Below, one piece after another: positions 61,636-64,000 of a stretch of 64,000 nt of DNA. Position 1 is the stretch's first letter. Every line of letters begins with the position of its first letter. Source of the DNA: Burhinus oedicnemus (Eukaryota; Chordata; Aves; Charadriiformes; Burhinidae); NCBI GenBank assembly GCA_008921705.1, contig VFFE01009205.1:2478229-2542228 (forward strand), read 5' to 3'. Under the pieces are notes generated by a model. It did not search any database, had not been told where the DNA came from, and saw nothing but the letters and a program-made list of their open reading frames with translations. The position numbers were made by a program, and so were the translations under genes.

Positions 61636-61950
61636 TAAATTTATTTATTTTACAATTTATAAAGTGCCCTCATCACTAGGGTTCTTGGCATGTGTACAAA
61701 GATAACAACAAAATAAGAACATATTGACTAGTTTCAACTAAGTGAACTCCTTCAGCATGTCCTCAATAAATGTATATAAATCATCACCAGCATCTCCAGG
61801 CAAAGATATCAATAAATATATAAGCCTTGGACATCATCCTGAAAGTCAATCAACTAGGGAGTCTATCAGATCACCAGGGATCAATTTCCAGAGTTAAAAA
61901 TGCTCTAACAAAATCTCTGTAACTCAGCCTCAGAATTTAAATCCATCAGG
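61636..61950. repeat. Probable very old interspersed repeat
   Basis: tttatttattttacaattta followed by taaagtgccctcatcactag, ggttcttggc and gtacaaagataacaacaaaa (61636-61720) resembles the 3' region of old MIR/CORE-SINE or L2-like repeats, which share a TATAGCGCC...GGCGCTGTACAAA pattern. Sequence to about 61950 (aatttccagagttaaaaatg, then ctctaacaaaatctctg) also looks repeat-derived. The family and orientation are not certain. Confidence 0.35.
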
Positions 61951-64000
61951 TGATATATTTAAATCAGCCATTTGTGTTATGCTGGTGGGCTCAATGGCTG
62001 TGATGATACACAGGGAGAGTGTCTCGCCCCAGCACACCAGTGCTGCAGTAGCGTGCAGCCCAACCTACACTGCATCTGCAAACAAACGAAGAAAATGCTT
62101 TGCAGACGTCGCCATGTGGGGGACGAGTCTGCACTGGCAGCTGCAGGGGGAACTGAACTGTGGAGGGAAGTTCTAAGAGAAAAGACGACAGCAGTCTTGT
62201 TTGGGGCTTGCTTGGAGAAGTGAAGGCAAGAGCTAGTTGAGTCTACCTCTGAAAGACTAGGGAAACTTTCTCAGTTTAGTGTATGTGTAGTTTCTTCCTG
62301 ACAGCAAATAGAGCTGAGCCAAACACTGGGTAATTTGCAGTAAGTGAAATTTGGAAATGACTTGAGAGATTATGTAACAATTTCTCACTCAGCTTTCCTC
62401 CTAAAGAAAAAGTTGGAGGTGATTTTTCACTGAAAGAGCTTCCAATGTTAGGAAGGAGATTCTTGGCAGATGATGATTTTTCTTACCCCAAGGTCCCAGG
62501 TAGAGCTCAAATCAGTGCAGTGAAGGACTGCTGACAGCTGGCAAGTGGTTGCAGCACTTTCCATAGAGAGCTTTGCTCTGCGCTTCCCCAGTGACCTGTG
62601 CCCGGGCACCACTGGGGCCTAAATCTTGCAGGGCATTGGTGTTGTCAGCTCCTCATTCAGTACCTCTAAGGATCTGGTCTGTAGTTTCTTTGTGCCTTCC
62701 ATCCTCATCCATTTTACTGTGCTGTTGTGAAGGTACTCTAATGAAAACCCCTAGGACCTGTCTCGAGAGGTGCAGAAAATGCAGATGGTCCTGCCACAGC
62801 AGAGCAAAGGCCTGGTGCTACAGCGGGGACCGAGCTGAGCGTGCAGCTCCACTCTCCTGCACCACTCTTATCACAGAAAAATAGGAGTGTCCCAAGGTGG
62901 CCCCTGCAACGTTGGTCATGTCAGAGTAAGAGATTATTGTTAAATTATTAGACATAATTATTATCAACAGACTATCCACAAACTTAGGAGATACTTGCAG
63001 AAGACAATTTTTCTGTCACTTTGCAACAACATTTGTAGTGATTTTATTTAGTAATGGAAGCTGAGAATAATAGTGAAGCATGGCAGGGTTGTGAATCATC
63101 AGCATGAAAAAAACCCCAGGCTAGTGCCATCCCGCTTTGGCAGTCCTTGTCTCCAGTTGCATGCTCCAGGCCTTAGCATGTTCTCTGAGGACGAAGAGCT
63201 GAATGAAATTTAAGTAGAAAGGCTGTTATGTTTGCTTCTTCTAAACTACCTGCTGCCAAAGAAGTGGCTAATCCATCTTAATTCCAATTACTTTCATTCA
63301 CAAAACATGTGGAAAATTCATGGCAGCATAAAAATAGTCCAGGAGACAGGGAAAAGAGGCAGTCTAAATTTGCCAACCTGTTCACCTGTTAGGATTTCAC
63401 AGATGCTACTAAAGGAAAGGAATAACGTATAATTTGTGACATAACATAGGAATTTAAAAGTCTCCAGAGACCAATTATAGAGATTTGGGCACTTAAACTG
63501 CTAGCAGCCTTCCAAGCTCCACCTGAGATATTCCTTCTTTCAAAAGTCCTTGTGTACATCTCTATTTTCCATAGGATAATTGACACGGTTTCTATACCTT
63601 GTTCATGTAGTCAATGGATTCTTCTAATGATAACCTGAAGATTAGTGCTGTATCATGCTCGAGAAATATCTCTAAAGCCTTGGGCTTACCTCTTCTGTGT
63701 CAAATCTACTGATTTGGTAACTCTTTAAAGTCCTTTCATAATACTCTTCACATGTAACATCTGCAAAAATAGCCACTAGATTTCTATTGAGGTCAGTTCT
63801 GTTTGTGGTCTATTTTATGTTACTTTTTGTAACTTAGGACATAAAGGTCCAACTGATTCTTTTTTGTGTCCAAATATGGCCACTAAAATATGCAAACAAA
63901 ATATGGCCAACTGGTAACAGGTGAGTATACAATTCACTTCTATGACAGGCAGACTTCTGTAAAAGCTAGATCTAAGTATTCCTTATGTAACTGCCCACTT
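61951..64000. other. Non-coding stretch, no gene recognised
   Basis: Two moderately GC-richer patches (about 61975-62225 and 62560-62885) give overlapping ORFs up to 103 codons, but none has a recognisable motif and they are open in more than one frame. The remainder to the window end is AT-rich with nothing identified. Confidence 0.5.

Noticed and set aside
61972..62223. Overlapping ORFs in a GC-richer patch
   Set aside because: Open in two frames at once with no conserved motif, as expected from composition.

Overview
The window reads as nuclear DNA from a bird, or at least an archosaur or other sauropsid. It is AT-rich and dominated by non-coding sequence. Its identifiable repeats are almost all CR1-type LINEs, including two 5'-truncated copies with the avian 3' end (ATTCTATGATTCT-type octamers). 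I found no bacterial-style operon, CRISPR array, tRNA or rRNA, and no exon of a host gene that I can name. The long stretches I read as intron or gene desert.

Layout. 1-22744: unannotated AT-rich sequence with a 20-N assembly gap (4338-4357), G/T-rich simple tracts, a polypurine tract (about 11.1 kb) and an isolated GC-rich island (17540-17780). 22745-24190: plus-strand CR1 with about 445 codons of frameshifted ORF2 reverse transcriptase and a complete 3' end. 24191-33346: non-coding, with an older CR1 ORF2 scrap on the minus strand (27430-27605), a diverged duplication of 120-bp period (28099-28300) and two unrecognised ORFs. 33347-34708: a second CR1 on the minus strand. 34709-47299: non-coding, with a 39-base T run, a 50-bp tandem duplication (44665-44761) and two A/T-rich blocks crowded with homeodomain/POU-like motifs (44930-45065 and 45560-45790).

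The most notable object is at about 47300-48345 on the plus strand. It is a decayed but colinear Ty3/gypsy-type pol segment: the start of reverse transcriptase, the F-x-Y-x-R-x-x-x-G-V-x-S-A-P-A-x-F-Q-R block, a degenerate catalytic box reading YLND, thumb-like sequence, and RNase H/connection-like blocks. Stops and frameshifts break it throughout. LTR/gypsy elements of this kind are scarce fossils in birds. Just downstream (48890-49345, minus) lies the 3' end of an ancient CR1/L3-type LINE, so 47.3-49.4 kb is a cluster of old elements. 49434-64000 is again non-coding, with small palindromes, simple repeats and a probable very old repeat at 61.6-61.95 kb.

Nothing here forms a functioning gene set. 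The retroelement ORFs are all broken. The biological interest is in fossil transposons and possible regulatory DNA. Family assignments rest on motifs recognised by eye; no database search was run.
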